The notes under the pieces: model-generated | The model's input: only the letters and a program-made list of their open reading frames with translations | The model's database searches: none | What the model was told of the DNA's origin: nothing | Source of the DNA: an uncultured Lachnospiraceae bacterium | GTDB lineage: Bacteria; Bacillota; Clostridia; Lachnospirales; Lachnospiraceae | DNA length: 62,999 bases | Assembly: GCA_947626285.1 (NCBI GenBank) | Contig: CANQRR010000014.1 | Span: 1 to 62,999, forward strand | Direction of reading: 5' to 3' | Shown here: in pieces, positions 59,720 through 62,999 of the stretch | Layout: every line of letters starts with the position of its first letter | Position numbering within the stretch: position 1 is the first letter of the stretch | Translations under genes and position numbers: made by a program

Positions 59720-62200
59720 TTGGACAAGTACGAATACAATCTCAAGCTGGAAGAGATCGACAAGCTGGTAGATCAGGGGGATTATGCGGAGGCGGCGAAG
59801 CTTGCCGACTCCATCGACTGGAGAAGAGTGCGGAACATCCGGACGCTCTGCCTGATCAGCGAGATCTATGAGGCATCCGGAAGGCTGGAGGACAGCAAGA
59901 GTATTCTGGTGCGCGCATACAGGCGCTCCCCGGTCGGACGGACGGTGCTGTACCGGCTGATCGAGGTGACGACGGAGCTGCAGCAGTATGACGAGGCGAT
60001 CGAATATTATACGGAGTATGTGCAGGCGGCACCGCACGACAACAATCGTTACATTCTCAAGTATAAGATCTACAAGGGACGGGGAAGCTCAATAGAGGAG
60101 CTGATTGCGATCCTTGAGGAATATCTGGGACAGGAGTATACGGAGAAGTGGGCGTACGAACTTGCGAAATTGTATCAGCAGTCCGGGCAGATGCAGAAAT
60201 GTCTGGCGGCCTGCGACGATCTGGTGCTTTGGTTCCACAGCGGAAAGTATGTGGCGAAGGCTCTTGAGCTGAAGAAGCGTTATGCCACGCTGACGCCGAA
60301 GCAGCAGCAGATCTATGAGGAATGCCTGGAGGAGAAGATAGAGGAAGACCGTTCTGCCGAAGAGGAAGAGGACAATGTGATCCAGAAGGTCGAGAGCACG
60401 GATGGAGAGGTGATCGCGGAGTCGATCATGGCCGAGACGGAGAAGGAGATCGCGGATCAGGTCACGGCACACAAAGCGGAGATGGAGAAGACGCCGGAGG
60501 AAGTTCCGGATATCGAAAAGACCAGACAGTATGTGAAGCCGGGGCAGGAGCCGCAGGAGTCTGAGCAGGAGGACACAAAGAACCTGCAGATACAGCTTGC
60601 GAAGAGCATGCGGAAGATCATTTCCGGTGTTGTAAAGCACAGCGATGAGGCGGAGGAGGACATTCCCGCGTCCGTAGACGCCGGGATCGCAAGGAGCCAG
60701 ACGCCGGAGATTCCGGAGGAGTCGGAGCAGATCGCCGGACAGCTTTCCATTGACGACATCCTTCTTGCGATGGGAGATCAGGGAAAGAAGATCACGGATC
60801 TGGTGCTTGGGGAGAAGGAAGAAGAGGCGCACGAGAGTGAAGCCGCAGCGCAGGATGCGCAGGCGGAGACGGCTTCCGGGACAGATGAAGAAAAGCCGGA
60901 GGAAGTTCCGGAGAACGCAGAGATGCAGGAAACGGAAGAGTCGGAGGAGGTGCCCGCCTTTGAGGAAAGGTCAGTCAGGAGCATGGTGGAAGCGGCGGCC
61001 GACGAGCTGACGGAGACACAGCGGGAAGCGCTGCAGTATACCAGCAATCCGGAGAAGCTTTTGCGGAACAAGGGTTCCCTTCCGACCTATATGGAAGCGC
61101 CGAAGGAGCCGGAGGATCTGGGAAAAACGCGCAGGATCGGGGACAGCAGGGAAGAGCTGATGGAAGCGGTCCGGCAGGACATCTTTTCTGGAAAGACGAG
61201 AAGGATTCCGACGGAGGAGATCTCCCGCAGAATGGACGAGGAGCAGCAGGGCGGTGCTCAGGAGCTTCCGCAGGGAGCGGACGAGCAGGACGGCGCTCAG
61301 GGGCTTCCGCAAGGTGCAGATATGGAGCAGCCGGACGGCATTCAGGAGCTTCCGCAGGATATGGATGGGGATGCCGGATATGAAGAGGGCGAGCCCACCG
61401 AGGCGGAGGAGCTTTCCGGCACGGACGACGAGGAATACGATGAGGAGTATCTCAGCATTCCGCAGTATCTGCGCGGACTCTTTGCCGGATTTACAGAGGT
61501 GGAAGGGCTTGAGGATCAGATCGCGAACGCCATTCTGCAGACGGAGGCGAAGGGCGACGACAAGACGTCGCGCAGCGGAAATATCCTGATCTTCGGCGCG
61601 CATGGTTCCGGCAAGACGACGCTTGCGATGAATCTTGCGAAGGCCATTGCGCAGGATAAGGGCAGCCAGACGATCAAGATGGCAAGGATTTACGCGGCGG
61701 ATCTCAACCGCAAGGACATTGCGGCGACAGTCGCAAAGATCGCCGGAGGCACGCTGATCATCGAGGAGGCGGGCGATCTGGAGCCGAACACCGTCGAGCA
61801 GCTGACGACCGCAATGGAGTTCCGGACGGACGGATTGATCGTGATCCTGGAGGACGAGCAGCAGTACATTCACGAGATGCTGATGCGCCATCCGCGCTTT
61901 ACGATGAAGTTTACGGCGCAGATCTATCTGCCGGAATATACGGTGGAAGAGCTGGCTGTATTCGGACGGATCTATGCGAACGCGCAGGACTATGTGATCG
62001 GCGACGAGGCGTACGAGGTATTCTGTCAGAAGATTGCGGCGGGGAACCCGGACGGGACGCCGATGACGATCTCCGGCGTGATCGATATCGTGGGCAGGGC
62101 GATCGCGCGTTCCGGGAAATTCTTCCGGAAGATCTCGATGGGCAAGAAGCGCTACGACGAGAATGATTTTGTGATCCTTTTCCCGAAGGATTTCAAATAG
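59720..62200 (+). CDS. TPR/acidic-linker/AAA+-like ATPase protein
   Basis: An ~826-residue protein. TPR-like repeats occupy the first ~180 residues, followed by ~400 acidic, disordered residues with three short repeats of the type QELPQGAD. A C-terminal P-loop domain (about 615-826) has GAHGSGKTT, the Walker-B-like LIIEEAGDL and a region (MRHPRFTMKF, YLPEYTVEELAVFGRIYA) like CbbX/SpoVK AAA+ proteins; a sensor arginine is not evident. Cytoplasmic; possibly a signalling or assembly scaffold (inference). The TTG at 59720 gives the MDKYEYNLKLEEIDKLV start; a GTG at 59711 is an alternative. It precedes the cytidylate-kinase-like gene. Confidence 0.78.
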   Translation: MDKYEYNLKLEEIDKLVDQGDYAEAAKLADSIDWRRVRNIRTLCLISEIYEASGRLEDSKSILVRAYRRSPVGRTVLYRLIEVTTELQQYDEAIEYYTEYVQAAPHDNNRYILKYKIYKGRGSSIEELIAILEEYLGQEYTEKWAYELAKLYQQSGQMQKCLAACDDLVLWFHSGKYVAKALELKKRYATLTPKQQQIYEECLEEKIEEDRSAEEEEDNVIQKVESTDGEVIAESIMAETEKEIADQVTAHKAEMEKTPEEVPDIEKTRQYVKPGQEPQESEQEDTKNLQIQLAKSMRKIISGVVKHSDEAEEDIPASVDAGIARSQTPEIPEESEQIAGQLSIDDILLAMGDQGKKITDLVLGEKEEEAHESEAAAQDAQAETASGTDEEKPEEVPENAEMQETEESEEVPAFEERSVRSMVEAAADELTETQREALQYTSNPEKLLRNKGSLPTYMEAPKEPEDLGKTRRIGDSREELMEAVRQDIFSGKTRRIPTEEISRRMDEEQQGGAQELPQGADEQDGAQGLPQGADMEQPDGIQELPQDMDGDAGYEEGEPTEAEELSGTDDEEYDEEYLSIPQYLRGLFAGFTEVEGLEDQIANAILQTEAKGDDKTSRSGNILIFGAHGSGKTTLAMNLAKAIAQDKGSQTIKMARIYAADLNRKDIAATVAKIAGGTLIIEEAGDLEPNTVEQLTTAMEFRTDGLIVILEDEQQYIHEMLMRHPRFTMKFTAQIYLPEYTVEELAVFGRIYANAQDYVIGDEAYEVFCQKIAAGNPDGTPMTISGVIDIVGRAIARSGKFFRKISMGKKRYDENDFVILFPKDFK

Positions 62201-62245
62201 AAACAGACAGGCAATTCAAATTTTCAGGAGACAGGAGGGAGCAGT

Positions 62246-62857
62246 ATGTCAGAGAAGGTTATTCTTACAATAGGACGCCAGTTTGGCAGCGGAGGACACG
62301 AGATAGGAGAAAAGATTGCAAAGAAGCTGGGAGTGAAGTTCTACGACAAGGAGCTGCTCAAGCTGGTCGCGAAGGAGAGCGGCCTGTGTGAAAAGGTGCT
62401 CGAGAGCTACGATGAGAAACCGACGAACAGCCTTCTGTATTCCATTGTGATGGACATCTATCCGTCTGTGATGTATTCCGGGCCGACGATCGATCAGCAG
62501 ATCTATCAGGCGACCTACGACGCAATCCGGAAGCTCTCCGAGGAGTCGTGCGTGATCGTGGGACGCTGCGCGGACTATACGCTCAGGGATTGTCCGGAGC
62601 TTGTCAGCGTCTTTGTCCATGCGAACACGAATTTCCGCGCCGCCCGCGTAGCCGAGGAGTACAAGGTATCGGAGGCGAAGGCGAAGGATATGCTGGTGAA
62701 GACGGACAAAAAGCGTGCGAGCTACTACAATTTCCAGTCGGAGAAAAAGTGGGGCGCGGCGGCGAGCTATAATCTCTGCGTGGAGAGCAGTTCGCTTGGG
62801 ATCGATGGGTCGGTGGATCTGATCATGGATTACATCCGGTACAGGCAGAAAGCATAA
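62246..62857 (+). CDS. Cytidylate kinase-like family protein
   Basis: A 203-residue P-loop kinase (ILTIGRQFGSGGHEIGEKIAKKL, Walker-like loop at about 10-18) of the Cytidylate_kin2 family, which is distinct from housekeeping Cmk and of unknown substrate. The segments FYDKELLKLVAKESG and CVIVGRCADYTL are typical. It begins 45 nt after the AAA-like gene, so they may form one unit. The ATG follows AGGAGGGAG. A strong terminator follows. Confidence 0.9.
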   Translation: MSEKVILTIGRQFGSGGHEIGEKIAKKLGVKFYDKELLKLVAKESGLCEKVLESYDEKPTNSLLYSIVMDIYPSVMYSGPTIDQQIYQATYDAIRKLSEESCVIVGRCADYTLRDCPELVSVFVHANTNFRAARVAEEYKVSEAKAKDMLVKTDKKRASYYNFQSEKKWGAAASYNLCVESSSLGIDGSVDLIMDYIRYRQKA

Positions 62858-62888
62858 GAAACAGCTGTTTGAGAAGAGTAAAGATTCG

Positions 62889-62922
62889 GGGGTTCGGGCA
62901 GTGATGCCCGGATCCCCTTTTG
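62889..62922 (+). terminator. Terminator after the kinase gene
   Basis: GGGG plus CGGGCA (62896-62901) pairs with TGCCCG (62906-62911) plus CCCC (62915-62918), followed by TTTT. Confidence 0.85.
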
Positions 62923-62932
62923 TAGTATGACG

Positions 62933-62999
62933 GGCATGTCGCCAGTCTGTGGTGAAAGTCCATAAGGGGCGTAGTTGCCGACGAACCCCAAAGCAACTC
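62933..62999 (+). mobile_element. Possible 5' part of a group II intron or similar RNA element
   Basis: The last ~67 nt (GTGGTGAAAGTCC... GGGGCGTAGTTGCCGACG) contain no ORF and look like a structured RNA. The GGTGAAAGTCC-type stretch resembles domain I sequence of bacterial group II introns, whose reverse-transcriptase gene would lie beyond the window. The identification rests on memory of similar leaders and is tentative. Confidence 0.35.

Overview
The window (about 63 kb, moderately GC-rich, dense, mostly on the + strand) looks like the chromosome of a Gram-positive Clostridia member, most likely Lachnospiraceae. The support is its family content (Flp1-like pilin, DUF5702, DUF6382-FHA, DUF6147, DUF6773, TIGR03905 TSCPD proteins), AGGAGG-type ribosome sites, TTGACA/TATAAT promoters and GNN-rich codon use. 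No rRNA, tRNA or CRISPR array was found. These family names are recognised from sequence pattern, not from a search.

Layout. 0-1.1 kb: PucR/CdaR-type regulator. 1.4-11.5 kb: a compact tad (tight-adherence) pilus cluster with two prepilin peptidases, a TadZ-like protein, TadA, TadB, TadC, a Flp1-like pilin, DUF5702, two TadE-like pseudopilins and a DUF6382-FHA protein. 11.6-19.1 kb: single genes (GNAT enzyme, rhomboid protease, soluble histidine kinase, HIT protein, ECF-like sigma factor, MurG, a DUF4367-like membrane protein, a secreted DUF6147 protein and an unrecognised Cys-rich protein). 19.4-28.9 kb: beta-CASP RNase, transglutaminase-like protein, TSCPD protein, a hybrid histidine kinase coupled to a solute-binding lipoprotein, MTA/SAH nucleosidase, an XRE-DUF6773 pair and an unknown membrane protein. 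29-36.4 kb: Pgi, 2-hydroxyacid dehydrogenase, LTA-synthase-like enzyme, CobO, a class-A-type serine hydrolase. 36.9-40.7 kb: nucleoside salvage (deoD-deoB-cdd-pdp). 40.8-47 kb: Mn-type pyrophosphatase with regulatory insert, flavin reductase, MurA, aconitase-superfamily hydratase.

47-58.9 kb is the most unusual part. Four paralogous PAPS-type sulfotransferases (three on -, one divergent on +) lie next to a cysD-cysNC-chr operon (ATP sulfurylase small subunit, fused ATP sulfurylase GTPase/APS kinase, CHR-family anion transporter) and a large CDP-glycerol glycerophosphotransferase-family protein. No APS/PAPS reductase or sulfite reductase is in the window. The simplest reading is a dedicated pathway that imports sulfate, makes PAPS and sulfates a teichoic-acid-like or other surface glycopolymer. 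A 23-nt motif (20/23 identical) sits at the same place relative to the -10 of both the cysD promoter and the sulfotransferase promoter, suggesting one regulon.

58.9-59.7 kb is an AT-rich unit with a consensus promoter, a 26-codon ORF with a strong ribosome site and a terminator. It is followed by a TPR/acidic/AAA+-like protein and a cytidylate-kinase-like protein. The right edge may hold the start of a mobile element. Three copies of a dispersed element with GAGCCGTGC inverted ends lie at 19.3, 36.4 and 58.9 kb.
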